From Cohnella abietis (GTDB lineage: Bacteria; Bacillota; Bacilli; Paenibacillales; Paenibacillaceae), in NCBI RefSeq assembly GCF_004295585.1, contig NZ_AP019400.1:2385501-2449500 (forward strand): a stretch of 64,000 bases of DNA, given 5' to 3'. Every line of letters starts with the position of its first letter. The stretch's first letter is position 1. Positions 34,572 to 50,668 of the stretch are shown here, piece by piece. A program made the translations under genes and the position numbers. A model generated the notes under the pieces. That model did not search any database. It saw only the letters and a program-made list of their open reading frames with translations, and was not told where the DNA came from.

Positions 34572-34602
34572 CCGGTCAGGCTCGGCTGCTGACCGGTTTT
34601 TT
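34572..34602 (+). terminator. terminator of DUF5107-GH36 operon
   Basis: CCGGTCAG (34572-34579) with CTGACCGG (34589-34596), then six Ts. Confidence 0.88.
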
Positions 34603-34660
34603 GTGCATTGTAAAAAGTTTAAAATCAGTACCCTATTTAAGACACCATACAGTTTATAAC

Positions 34661-34800
34661 CTACCGCGTCCCGCCGTAACCTACCGTATACTGCCACATC
34701 CTGCCACATCCTACCGCAATCTACCGCATCCAACCGTAACTAACCGCATCCTACCGCATTCCACCGCATTCCACTACTCCCGCTACAATCCGCATAACGA
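34661..34800. repeat. array of about 14 degenerate 10-bp repeats
   Basis: A strict 10-base period with consensus CTACCGCATC (examples: CTACCGCATC, CTGCCACATC twice, TAACCGCATC, CTACCGCATT, CCACCGCATT). The unit is not a multiple of three and lies in a gene-free interval, so it is not coding. No spacers, so not CRISPR. Confidence 0.85.
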
Positions 34801-34963
34801 CTACGATCTTGCCTGCGGCAGCGGGTGTCCTAGCTAACAAACCGTATCGTGCTTATTACAGATAAATGGACTACTTATTTGTTCTTACGAACTCCAGTGG
34901 CGTTATTGAGGTAAATATAGGAGGAAATGCGCTACTTTACTGGATATAAGATGTGTGAATATA

Positions 34964-35109
34964 GCCAAAACCATTAAGATTTCATTAAGATTGGGGACTG
35001 TTTTATCTATTACAATAAATATTTAAGCCTAGTAGATAACGTTGATCATCTTAGAACTTGCTATCGAAACTGAAGGTGAATTGAATTTACTCGAGAGGAT
35101 GAATCAAAA
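34964..35109 (+). promoter_or_regulatory. promoter region of first SLH gene with TTAAGA direct repeats
   Basis: TTAAGA at 34974-34979 and 34985-34990 (11-bp period), then TACAAT ~20 bases downstream as a possible -10. The 11-bp direct-repeat layout is that of OmpR/PhoB-family regulator sites. The same ~145-bp segment precedes the paralogue at 37846. GAGAGG at 35093-35098 is the ribosome binding site. Confidence 0.6.
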
Positions 35110-37740
35110 GTGGGAAAATGGAAGAGTAAATGGTTTAGCGTATTAATGGCGGCAGTCTTGCTGGTTGGCGTAGTATGGCCGGGGCTGGGTATACATAAGG
35201 CGAAGGCCGCTGGGCCAAAGATTATTTATGTGAAAATGGCGACAGATGGCGGTAATGATGTAAACGATGGGATAAGCTGGGCCACGGCTGTCGCGACGTT
35301 ACAGCTAGCCTTGGATAAGGCAATTGCCGGGGAACAAATATGGATTGCTGCGGGAACGTACTATCCTACTAAAGGAGTAGAGCGTGAGCGCCATTTCGAA
35401 ATGAAGAACGGCGTTGCCATATACGGCGGATTCGAGGGGAATGAAGATTCAGATTTTTCGCTCGACGATCGCGATTATACCACCAATAAAACGATACTAA
35501 GCGGTGATTTTGACGGGAACGACACAAGTAAAGCGTACCATGTGTTTTATCATAATAAATTGGGTTTAGATCGAACTGCAATACTGGACGGCGTGACGAT
35601 TACCGGTGGGAATGCAGATAATGGGAATGAACAATATTCTGGCGGCGGGATGTTTAACGACAGCAGCAGCCCGACCTTGACGAATGTGACGCTCAGCGGT
35701 AATAAGGCTTATAATGGCGGCGGGATGTATAACAATAATAGTAGCCCCACCATAACGAATGTGACGATTAGTGGCAATAAAGCTAATTATGGCGGTGGGA
35801 TTTATAACTTTGGTAGCAGCCCCACCTTGACGAATGTGACGATTATTGGCAATACAGCTGATTCTGGCGGTGGAATGCAAAATGAATATGTTAGTCGCCC
35901 CACCTTGACGAATGTGACGATCAGCGGCAATGCGGCTACTAATAGAGGCGGCGGGGTGTATAACCCTGGTAGTGGCAGCCCAATCTTGATTAATGTGACG
36001 ATCAGCGGTAATACAGCTGTATCTGGCGGCGGGATGTATAACTTTTTGTACAGTAGCCCCATCTTGACGAATGTGACGATCAGCGGCAATACAGCTGAAT
36101 TTGGCGGTGGAATCTATAACGGTAATGTTAGCAATCCCAACATACGCAACAGTATTATCTGGGACAATAACAGCGAAAATGGTTACAGCGTGTTTAATAA
36201 TAATTCCGGTATTATTGTGGGGCCTTCCATTCCAAACATAAATCATAGTCTCATCGAAGGATCAGTAGGCAGTGACAACAGTTGGAACGAAGATTTTGGA
36301 GTTGATGGGGGTGGAAATATAGATAAGGACCCTATGTTCCAAGATTCTAAGCGAGAAATTACTGAACCAACAACCGCAGGGAATTACAGATTAAGAACCC
36401 ATTCACCTGCCATTAACACGGGGGACAAAAGGGTATTTGCTGTTGGACAAAATCCGGATCTATCGGGCATTTCCACCGATCTTGACAGGAAAAAACGCAT
36501 TGTGGGTGCACAGGTCGATATGGGAGCCTACGAATATCAAACGGTCAAAGATTTGAAGGCATCGCCAGCGACAGTCAACATGAAACTAGAGGCGAACAAC
36601 GCCCGACAGCTGTTCGTGGAAGCCATCTTGTCGGATGGTACTGAGGATGAAGGTACTGAAGATGATTTAACAAACTCGACAAAAGGAACCACATATTCGA
36701 GTGGAGATCCGACAGTTGCAACGGTAACAAAGGATGGGCTGATAGTAGCCAAGAAGGCAGGCACTACAACAATCACGATATCTAATAGCGGCGTAACGAC
36801 TACCGTCGAAGTTAACGTTACCAGCACAAGCAGCAGCAGTGGCGTCTGGATTCCGTCGGGAGACGCCCATTTACGTGAGCTCATATTACGTGCAGACGGC
36901 AAGACAATTCCGTTAACGCCTGTATTTGCCGCGGATACGACCGAATATCGCGTTGAAACAGCAGCGTTGCAGGTGGATCTAACAGGGACGGCCGTACATT
37001 CTTCGGCGAACGTTACCATGCAGGGTAAAACGGTTAAAGACGGGATTCGAGTTGACCTGCACGAGGGTAACAACGTTTTTACATTCCTCGTGACGGCTGA
37101 GAATGGAGCGACTAAGACGTATACCCTGACGGTTAAAAGGATTAAAGAGGGACAGGAGCCTCCGCACCAGCCCGTATCCTTTACGGATATTAATGGACAT
37201 TGGGCGGAAGTCATGATTTTGCAAGCGGCGACAAAGGGAATTGCCTCCGGTTATCCGGATGATACGTTCAGACCGAATCATTCGGTGACCCGTGCTGAAT
37301 TTGTGGTTATGCTAGCCAATACCATGCAGTCGATTCATGGTGGCAATACATCCCCACAGAACAATAAGGATTTGGATGCCAGCCTCGCCTTTACAGATGC
37401 AGACAAGATTGGAGCATGGGCGAAGGAAGCGGTGGCGTATGCGGTGGAAGCAGGCATCGTCAATGGCTACAAAGACGGTAGCTTCCGACCGAATGCACGC
37501 ATCACCCGCGCCGAGATGGCGAAGATGATCGCGCATGCGCTCGGACTTACGCTTGAAGCGAACAAGGCAACCGCGTTCGCCGACGATGCTAACATCCCTG
37601 CATGGGCGAAAAGCGCAATCGAAGCGACCCGAAAGCTGGGTATTGTCAGTGGCCGCGGCGGCAACCGCTTCATCCCAATGGGAGAGGCGACACGCGCGGA
37701 AGCGGCAGTGCTACTACTAAGGATGCTGGATCACAAATAA
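35110..37740 (+). CDS. SLH-anchored surface protein with right-handed beta-helix (copy 1)
   Basis: About 876 residues. Signal peptide (MGKWKSKWFSVLMAAVLL, ends AKAA). Then seven beta-helix coils of 23-27 residues with the pattern GGG(M/I)YN-x-SSPTLTNVTISGNTA. A BIG2-like Ig domain (ending TTVEVNV) and a cadherin-like beta-sandwich (HLRELILRADGK ... NGATKTYTLTVKR) follow. Three SLH repeats come last (FTDINGHWAEVMILQAATKG and others), which bind secondary cell-wall polymer. So it is a cell-surface protein; the helix may bind or act on polysaccharide, but no catalytic residues can be named. GTG 35110. Duplicated in tandem as the next gene. Confidence 0.88.
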   Translation: MGKWKSKWFSVLMAAVLLVGVVWPGLGIHKAKAAGPKIIYVKMATDGGNDVNDGISWATAVATLQLALDKAIAGEQIWIAAGTYYPTKGVERERHFEMKNGVAIYGGFEGNEDSDFSLDDRDYTTNKTILSGDFDGNDTSKAYHVFYHNKLGLDRTAILDGVTITGGNADNGNEQYSGGGMFNDSSSPTLTNVTLSGNKAYNGGGMYNNNSSPTITNVTISGNKANYGGGIYNFGSSPTLTNVTIIGNTADSGGGMQNEYVSRPTLTNVTISGNAATNRGGGVYNPGSGSPILINVTISGNTAVSGGGMYNFLYSSPILTNVTISGNTAEFGGGIYNGNVSNPNIRNSIIWDNNSENGYSVFNNNSGIIVGPSIPNINHSLIEGSVGSDNSWNEDFGVDGGGNIDKDPMFQDSKREITEPTTAGNYRLRTHSPAINTGDKRVFAVGQNPDLSGISTDLDRKKRIVGAQVDMGAYEYQTVKDLKASPATVNMKLEANNARQLFVEAILSDGTEDEGTEDDLTNSTKGTTYSSGDPTVATVTKDGLIVAKKAGTTTITISNSGVTTTVEVNVTSTSSSSGVWIPSGDAHLRELILRADGKTIPLTPVFAADTTEYRVETAALQVDLTGTAVHSSANVTMQGKTVKDGIRVDLHEGNNVFTFLVTAENGATKTYTLTVKRIKEGQEPPHQPVSFTDINGHWAEVMILQAATKGIASGYPDDTFRPNHSVTRAEFVVMLANTMQSIHGGNTSPQNNKDLDASLAFTDADKIGAWAKEAVAYAVEAGIVNGYKDGSFRPNARITRAEMAKMIAHALGLTLEANKATAFADDANIPAWAKSAIEATRKLGIVSGRGGNRFIPMGEATRAEAAVLLLRMLDHK

Positions 37741-37786
37741 CACCTGCACAATATTAACACCTGGAATTAAACGCTTATCTCATATG

Positions 37787-37815
37787 AAGCCTTGCTAAGC
37801 AGGGCTTTTTTCTTT
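37787..37815 (+). terminator. terminator between SLH paralogues
   Basis: GCCTTGCT-TA-AGCAGGGC then six Ts. Confidence 0.8.
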
Positions 37816-37845
37816 TTTGTATTTTCCATAGTCAAATCCATTATC

Positions 37846-37991
37846 GCCAAAACCATTAAGATTTCATTAAGATTGGGGACTGTTTTATCTATTACAATAA
37901 ATATTTAAGCCTAGTAGATAACGTTGATCATCTTAGAACTTGCTATCGAAACTGCAGGTAAATTGAATTTACTCGAGAGGATGAATCAAAA
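37846..37991 (+). promoter_or_regulatory. duplicated promoter region of second SLH gene
   Basis: Nearly identical to 34964-35109 (offset 2882 bp), with TTAAGA repeats at 37856-37861 and 37867-37872. The duplication thus carried its control region. Confidence 0.65.
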
Positions 37992-40900
37992 GTGGGGAAT
38001 TGGAAGAGTAAATGTTTTAGTGCATTCATGGCGGTAGTCTTGCTGTTCGGCGGATTGTGGCCGGGGTTGGGTATACATAAGGCGAAGGCGGCTGGGCCAA
38101 CGATTATTTATGTGAAAATGGCGACAGATGGCGGTAATGATGGGAACGATGGGATAAGCTGGGCCACGGCTGTCGCGACGTTACAGCTAGCCTTGGATAA
38201 GGCAATTGCCGGGGAACAAATATGGATTGCTGCGGGAACGTACTATCCTACTAAAGGAATAGAGCGTGAGCGCCATTTCGAAATGAAGAACGGCGTTGCC
38301 ATATACGGCGGATTCGAGGGGAATGAAGATTCAGATTTTTCACTCGATGATCGCGATTATACCACCAATAAAACGATATTAAGCGGGGATTTTGACGGAA
38401 TTGATGGGAACAAAGCGTACCATGTGTTCCATAATTATAGCAATGGTATAGATCAAACTGCATTACTGGACGGCGTGACGATCACTGGTGGGAATGCAAA
38501 TGGTGGGGGTATGGATAGTAATGGCGGCGGGATGTTGAACATTGATAGTAGTAGCCCAACCTTGGCGAATGTTACGATTAGCGGCAATACAGCTGATTAT
38601 GGCGGCGGCGGGTTGTATAACTATTCAAAAAGCAGCCCAACCTTGACGGATGTTATGATCAGCGGCAATACAGCTGAATATGGCGGCGGGATGTATAATA
38701 ACACTAGCAGCCCAACCTTGGCGAATGTTACGATTAGCGGCAATACAGCTGAATATGGCGGCGGGATGTATAATAACAATAGAAGCCCATCTATGACGGA
38801 TGTGACGCTCAGTGGCAATACAGCTTTTGCTGGCGGTGGGATGTATAATTACACTAGCAGCCCAACCTTGACGGATGTTACGATTAGCGGGAATACAGCT
38901 TATTATGGCGGCGGGATGTATAACAACACTAGCAGCCCACCTATGACGGATGTTACGATCAGCGGCAATACAGCTGATTATGGCGGCGGGATGTATAATT
39001 ACACTTGCAGTTCAGCTATGACGAATGTGACGCTCAGCGGCAATGTAGCTAATAAGAATGGTGGAGGGGTTTATAACCTTGATAGTAGCCCCTCCTTGAC
39101 GAATGTGACGATCAGTGGCAACAGTTCTGGTTCAGGCGGCGGGATGTTTAACCTGCGTACTAGCAGCCAAACCTTAACGAATGTTACGATAACTGGCAAT
39201 ACAGCTACGGATAATGGCGGCGGGATGGTTAACTTTAGTAGCAATCCAACTTTGACGAATGTGATTTTAATCGGCAATACAGCTACTAAAGGGGGCGGGA
39301 TGTTCAACAACGGTGGCAGCCCAACCCTGACGAATGTTACACTCAGCGGCAATCAGGCTACGGATGCTGGGGGTGGGATATATAACTTTGTTGGGAGTAA
39401 TCCTAACATACGAAACAGCATTATCTGGGGGAATACCAGCGGAAGTGGTTACGGCATCATTAATGAATCTGATGTTCCTAATTCCCCTTCCAAGCCAAAC
39501 CTAAATCATAGTCTCATCGAAGGATCTGGGGGCAGTGGTAATTGGAACACTGCTTTTGGAATTGATGGGCGCGGAAATATAGATAGAAATCCGATGTTCC
39601 AAGGGGATTACAGTTTGAGGTCCTATTCACCTGCCATTAACAAAGGGGACAATAGTGTATTTGCTGCTGGACAAAATGGACAAAATCCGGATCTATCCGG
39701 CATCCATACTGATTTTGGTGGAAACCCACGTATTGTTGGGGCGCTGATCGATATGGGAGCCTACGAATATCAAGGATTAGCAACAGCGATCGACAAATTG
39801 AAGGCATCGCCTGCGCCAGTCAATATGAGACTAGAGGCAAACAAGACCCAACAATTGTCGGTAAAAGCTACTTTGTCGGATACGACTACGGACGATGTAA
39901 CTAGCCCAACTTTAGGAACCACCTATACGAGCGATGATCCAACAGTTGCAATGGTAACAGCGGATGGGCTGATAGAAGCCAAGAAAGTAGGCTCAACGAC
40001 AATCACGATAACGAACAGCGGCATAACGACTACCGTCCAAGTTAACGTATTCAGCTTCGACAAATTGAAGGCATTGCCTGCGCCAGTCAATATGAGACTA
40101 GAGGCAAACAAGACCCAACAATTGTCGGTAAAGGCTACTTTGTCGGATACGACTACGGACGATTTAACTAGTCCAACTTTAGGAACCACCTATACGAGCA
40201 ATGATCCAACCATTGCAACGGTAACAGCGGATGGGCTGATAGAAGCCAAGAAAGTAGGCACAACGACAATCACGATATCTAATAGCGGCATAACGACTAC
40301 CGTCGAAGTTAACGTTACTAGCACAAGCAGTAGCAGTGGCGCCTGGATTCCGTCGGGAGACGCCCATTTACGTGAGCTCATTGTACGTGCAGACGGCAAG
40401 ACAATTCCGTTAACGCCTGTATTTGCAGCGGATACGACTGAATATCGCGTTGAAACAGCAGCGTTGCAGGTGGATCTAACAGGGACAGCCGTACATTCTT
40501 CGGCGAACGTTACCCTGCAGGGTAAAACGGTTAAAGACGGGATTCGAGTTGACCTGCACGAGGGTGACAACGTTTTTACATTCCTCGTGACGGCTGAGAA
40601 TGGAGCGACTAAGACGTATACCCTGACGGTTAAAAGGATTAAAGAGGGACAGGAGCCTCCGCACCAGCCCATATCCTTTACGGATATTGATGGACATTGG
40701 GCGGAAGTCATGATTTTGCAAGCGGCGACAAAGGGAATTGCCTCCGGTTATCCGGATGATACGTTCAGACCGAATCATTCGGTGACCCGCGCTGAATTTG
40801 TGGTTATGTTAGCCAATGCTAAGCAGTCAATTCATAGCGTTAACACGTCCCCACGGAACCATAAGGATGCAAGCCTCACCTTCATCGATGCAGACAAAAT

Positions 40901-41237
40901 TGGAGTATGGGCGAAGGAAGCGGTGGCGTATGCGGTAGAAGCAGGCATCGTCAATGGCTACAAAGACGGTAGCTTCCGACCGAATGCACGCATCACCCGC
41001 GCCGAGATGGCGACGATGATCGCGCATGCACTCGGACTTACGCTTGAAACGAACAAGGCAACCGCGTTCGCCGACGACGCTAACATCCCTGCATGGGCGA
41101 AAAGCGCAATCGAAGCGACACGCAAGCTAGGTATTGTCAGTGGCCGCAGCGGCAACCGCTTCATCCCAATGGGAGAGGCAACACGCGCGGAAGCAGCGGT
41201 TCTGCTGCTAAGAATGCTGGATCACAAAGACGATTAA
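37992..41237 (+). CDS. SLH-anchored surface protein with right-handed beta-helix (copy 2)
   Basis: About 1081 residues, same plan as copy 1 but with 12 beta-helix coils instead of 7 and two BIG2-like domains instead of one. The two BIG2 units are almost identical to each other (MRLEANKTQQLSVKATLSDT in both), a recent internal duplication. The cadherin-like domain and three SLH repeats are nearly identical to copy 1, while the helix region differs most. The tandem pair therefore looks set up for length variation by unequal recombination. GTG 37992 behind GAGAGG. Confidence 0.88.
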   Translation: MGNWKSKCFSAFMAVVLLFGGLWPGLGIHKAKAAGPTIIYVKMATDGGNDGNDGISWATAVATLQLALDKAIAGEQIWIAAGTYYPTKGIERERHFEMKNGVAIYGGFEGNEDSDFSLDDRDYTTNKTILSGDFDGIDGNKAYHVFHNYSNGIDQTALLDGVTITGGNANGGGMDSNGGGMLNIDSSSPTLANVTISGNTADYGGGGLYNYSKSSPTLTDVMISGNTAEYGGGMYNNTSSPTLANVTISGNTAEYGGGMYNNNRSPSMTDVTLSGNTAFAGGGMYNYTSSPTLTDVTISGNTAYYGGGMYNNTSSPPMTDVTISGNTADYGGGMYNYTCSSAMTNVTLSGNVANKNGGGVYNLDSSPSLTNVTISGNSSGSGGGMFNLRTSSQTLTNVTITGNTATDNGGGMVNFSSNPTLTNVILIGNTATKGGGMFNNGGSPTLTNVTLSGNQATDAGGGIYNFVGSNPNIRNSIIWGNTSGSGYGIINESDVPNSPSKPNLNHSLIEGSGGSGNWNTAFGIDGRGNIDRNPMFQGDYSLRSYSPAINKGDNSVFAAGQNGQNPDLSGIHTDFGGNPRIVGALIDMGAYEYQGLATAIDKLKASPAPVNMRLEANKTQQLSVKATLSDTTTDDVTSPTLGTTYTSDDPTVAMVTADGLIEAKKVGSTTITITNSGITTTVQVNVFSFDKLKALPAPVNMRLEANKTQQLSVKATLSDTTTDDLTSPTLGTTYTSNDPTIATVTADGLIEAKKVGTTTITISNSGITTTVEVNVTSTSSSSGAWIPSGDAHLRELIVRADGKTIPLTPVFAADTTEYRVETAALQVDLTGTAVHSSANVTLQGKTVKDGIRVDLHEGDNVFTFLVTAENGATKTYTLTVKRIKEGQEPPHQPISFTDIDGHWAEVMILQAATKGIASGYPDDTFRPNHSVTRAEFVVMLANAKQSIHSVNTSPRNHKDASLTFIDADKIGVWAKEAVAYAVEAGIVNGYKDGSFRPNARITRAEMATMIAHALGLTLETNKATAFADDANIPAWAKSAIEATRKLGIVSGRSGNRFIPMGEATRAEAAVLLLRMLDHKDD

Positions 41238-41269
41238 TAACGTTATTTTAGGTAAGCCTACATTCTCGA

Positions 41270-41297
41270 GAAGCCTGCTACGTTGGGGCTTCTTTTC
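41270..41297 (+). terminator. terminator of second SLH gene
   Basis: GAAGCC (41270-41275) with GGCTTC (41287-41292) and a T-rich tail. Confidence 0.7.
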
Positions 41298-41348
41298 TTC
41301 TGCAGATAATCGAAAATTTAAGCTAAGATTCACAACAGAAAGAGGTCA

Positions 41349-41624
41349 CTATTTAATCGCAAGCTCAAACTGTACACAGTCACTTTCTTGCGCAGCTTCG
41401 ATAAAAACGTCAACTAGGCTGCGCCCATAATCCCCTAAGCTCGTGATAAGCAAATCATTGTTAACTAGCGTAATATGCAAATTTTCATTAATTGAGCTCA
41501 GTACATCCCACAGCGCATCTAAATTATGACCGTAGTAGCTAGGGAAGCTAAGTTTACGTGCTATATAGCTATGAGCGACCTCAATGGATTCCATTTTCGC
41601 ACCATTCAACGTTACTTGCTTCAT
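41349..41624 (-). CDS. barstar-family ribonuclease inhibitor
   Basis: About 91 residues, the usual length. PSYYGHNLDALWDVLSS is the barstar core; the two Asp residues correspond to the acidic patch that plugs the barnase active site. ATG 41624 is 8 bases from AGGAGG, preferred over ATG 41630. It directly follows its cognate RNase gene, with the ribosome binding site against that gene's stop. It protects the cytoplasm from unsecreted RNase. Confidence 0.88.
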   Translation of the reverse strand: MKQVTLNGAKMESIEVAHSYIARKLSFPSYYGHNLDALWDVLSSINENLHITLVNNDLLITSLGDYGRSLVDVFIEAAQESDCVQFELAIK

Positions 41625-41636
41625 TATCATGTCCTC

Positions 41637-42113
41637 CTAATAAAGCTGGGTAAAAGTTTGGTAATGGTCTTTCGTATAATAGATGAGGTCGTCACTTGAA
41701 TACAATATTCTCTCCGAACCCCGATATCCACCTTTGTAGTTAACATCACATTCATACCACTTGCGTCCTTTTATACTCGGCAGCTTTCCTTCACGATTTC
41801 CGAAGTTGTCCCCACCAATGCTTTGCTTGTCTGTAATTTCCCACAGGTTACCTTTATTGCTTTCCCATCCTAAGGCCGTGGCTTCTTTCTTGGTTATAAA
41901 GTTTCCCGGCAATTTCTTATACAGATGAATATACTCGGCTACAGTCTCTGGTGTTGAGTAAGTTCCATCAATATGTATATCGGGGACAATTGCACTCGCA
42001 GTTGTGACTGGTGTTGTTTGTTGCGTATTGTTTTCGAAATCGGTGATTGTACATCCGCTTAGAATAATGAGTGTAAGAACAATTAATAGTAATCGTAATC
42101 CTATGCTTTTCAT
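41637..42113 (-). CDS. barnase-family ribonuclease with lipoprotein signal
   Basis: About 158 residues. A lipobox signal (LIILSGC, Cys 21) and a ~35-residue linker precede a full barnase domain: YIHLYKKLPGNFITKKEA, ALGW, KSIGGDNFGNREGKLP, WYECDVNY (catalytic Glu), YRGSERILYSS (both Arg) and KDHYQTF (catalytic His). All known catalytic residues are kept. Barnases are normally fully secreted; here the N-terminus predicts a membrane-anchored form. ATG 42113 follows AAGGA. Gene order RNase then inhibitor is that of a toxin/immunity pair. Confidence 0.9.
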   Translation of the reverse strand: MKSIGLRLLLIVLTLIILSGCTITDFENNTQQTTPVTTASAIVPDIHIDGTYSTPETVAEYIHLYKKLPGNFITKKEATALGWESNKGNLWEITDKQSIGGDNFGNREGKLPSIKGRKWYECDVNYKGGYRGSERILYSSDDLIYYTKDHYQTFTQLY

Positions 42114-47361
<5,248 letters not shown>

Positions 47362-47395
47362 CATTTACAAATAAACCAATATAAACGACATGAAA

Positions 47396-47429
47396 ATGCG
47401 ACTCGTTAGGTTCAACTAACGAGTCGCAT
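47396..47429. terminator. bidirectional terminator
   Basis: A perfect 14-bp stem ATGCGACTCGTTAG/CTAACGAGTCGCAT with a 6-base loop between two convergent collagen-like genes. Confidence 0.85.
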
Positions 47430-47443
47430 CTTTGTTATAGTTA

Positions 47444-48277
47444 TTAGGCGATTTTTATAATATTGATTCGAATTCTTGTAATGGATTCTCCAGTGACATT
47501 GTTAATTTGAAGTAAGCTTGGTGCAATGCCGGTTGTAGTAATAATTGATACGCCTACTGCGATTTCTGAGATGGGATTAGAAGCCGCTTGATTATTAGCT
47601 TCACTGCCTGGGACCAAGACGGTGTTAAGCAGCAAGGAGCCTTGCAAACCTCCGCCACTTGTAGGGACGCCTTCAAAGGTGTAGACAATATGGTAAATAT
47701 GGCCTTGTGCTAAAAATATATCTGTTGTGCCGGAAACATGTGTGATATCTGAACCATTAATCGAATAATTCACATTCAGCGGAACTGGGGTATTCAATGT
47801 TGTAAATGTGCCTAGAAAACCGATATCTGCGCTATTTGCTGTTACTACAGGACCCGTTCCACCAGTTGGTCCAGTCACTCCAGTTGCCCCGGTTGCTCCA
47901 ATTGCTCCAGTGACACCAGTTGGTCCAGTTGCCCCAGTGGTACCTGTAGCACCGGTAGCTCCAGTTGCTCCTCCTGAGGATGAAGACGGAGCAGCTAGAA
48001 CGCTCTCCAGTTTAAATTGGAGAAGCATTTCTTTCTTGATCACTTCCTGCATAGTGCTTCTTACACTTGCATCAATGGTGAGTAAGTCATTGATTGAAGC
48101 CGGCACAGTAAGTCCTGGGAGAGTCCCAACGGCGTATTGAATTTTTTCGGCTTCGGCATTAATGATGTGTCCTAAGCCTAGTTCTTCAAGGGCAATCGAT
48201 GCTAACAATAGATTTAGTGCGTTATCTCTTGTAAGGGTAATATTGGGAGTTATATTCGGAATATTCGCTTGTGACAA
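47444..48277 (-). CDS. short collagen-like protein with conserved helical N-domain
   Basis: About 277 residues. The N-terminal ~95 residues ([41 protein letters not shown], then [14 protein letters not shown]) form a helical domain shared with six or more neighbours. About 15 G-X-T/P triplets follow, then a C1q/TNF-like head. No secretion signal. Start TTG 48277 behind GAGAGG. Probably a spore-surface filament subunit (inference from BclA-like layout). Confidence 0.8.
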   Translation of the reverse strand: MSQANIPNITPNITLTRDNALNLLLASIALEELGLGHIINAEAEKIQYAVGTLPGLTVPASINDLLTIDASVRSTMQEVIKKEMLLQFKLESVLAAPSSSSGGATGATGATGTTGATGPTGVTGAIGATGATGVTGPTGGTGPVVTANSADIGFLGTFTTLNTPVPLNVNYSINGSDITHVSGTTDIFLAQGHIYHIVYTFEGVPTSGGGLQGSLLLNTVLVPGSEANNQAASNPISEIAVGVSIITTTGIAPSLLQINNVTGESITRIRINIIKIA

Positions 48278-48532
48278 ATAATATCATCCTCTCACATATG
48301 GTTATGGTACGCACACGTACATCTTATGTTAATGAACGTGCTAGGATTCCCCCAAATTAAGGAGCTGGAATTCACCGCAATAAGGGTAGTAGTCCAGTAA
48401 AGTAAAATAGTCCCCATCTTGTACGAGGAAGGGGCTACTAATAAAGCAAGTTGAGCTTGTCACAATTAAAAACGCTTTACACAAAGAGCAGATTGCCTAG
48501 CGGTATTTAAAAAGGCTTAGTTATTAGGGTTT

Positions 48533-48943
48533 TTAGTAATCAATATCATCGAGTTCATTGTAATGATTGGCATTGTATTTATTTTCGAAAGAGGAATCGT
48601 AGGGCCCTTGTGAATCAACACTTTTATTAGACGTATTTTTTAGGTTAGATGGTTGTGCGAGTTGCTGGAACTGCATCACGGTGTCGATTTTTTTCATCAT
48701 TATCCATTCAGCCATCAATATAGAATCAAGTATTTGTGTTACGGTTTGATTAAATTGGATAAATTCGGAGGTTGAAGGCTGGGTAGGGAGGTCTCTCTCT
48801 TTCCCTACAAAAGCGAGTGTTTTATCTGCCTCTGCCCGCATCAGGGTAGCTAGCGCTTCTTCCTCGATTGCGATAGATTTTACTAATTGAGAAAGCGCAT
48901 CATTCAAGGACCTCGAATGGTTCAGGTGATTCTGATCATGCAT
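48533..48943 (-). CDS. small helical protein, distant relative of the N-domain family
   Basis: About 136 residues. LVKSIAIEEEALATLMRAEADKTLAF and ILDSILMAEWIMMKKIDTVMQF mirror the [20 protein letters not shown] and MLLQFKLE segments of the collagen-protein N-domain. The C-terminus is polar (ends NELDDIDY). A close paralogue lies at 52164. Start ATG 48943 behind a G-rich site. Function unknown; probably a partner in the same structure. Confidence 0.6.
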   Translation of the reverse strand: MHDQNHLNHSRSLNDALSQLVKSIAIEEEALATLMRAEADKTLAFVGKERDLPTQPSTSEFIQFNQTVTQILDSILMAEWIMMKKIDTVMQFQQLAQPSNLKNTSNKSVDSQGPYDSSFENKYNANHYNELDDIDY

Positions 48944-49046
48944 AAGTCTTCCCCCCCAAGCCTATTCCATCAATCATATGTTTGTATGGAGAAGATTATG
49001 TGGACCAACACAAGGCACCAAGGATAGAAAGGACATATCTTACAAA

Positions 49047-49095
49047 AATGGAGGGGTATCCGGATCTATTCAGATCGTAGGGACAGCCCTCCATT
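49047..49095 (-). terminator. terminator of second collagen-like gene
   Basis: AATGGAGGG (49047-49055) pairs with CCCTCCATT (49087-49095), and inner bases also pair. Confidence 0.65.
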
Positions 49096-49125
49096 ATTAT
49101 TCCGAAGAACTTGTATATGCAAGTA

Positions 49126-50513
<1,388 letters not shown>

Positions 50514-50668
50514 ACGCCATTAAAAATTAAAAGGCTAATAGTCCCCACCCTGTGCTACCAAGGATAGAGACTACTTGATAAAGCTTATGAAAGAGATTGG
50601 CATGCTCTTGCTTGTCCCGACTGTAGTTACCTAACACGAAGCGGAAGGAGAAAATCTGCAGGAAACCT

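Noticed and set aside
34661..34800. CRISPR array
   Set aside because: Direct decamer repeats with no unique spacers and no cas genes anywhere in the window.
35100..35147. 15-codon leader peptide (ATG at 35100) overlapping the first SLH gene
   Set aside because: The ATG directly abuts GAGAGG with no spacing, while that site serves GTG 35110 at ~11 bases. I see no support for attenuation.
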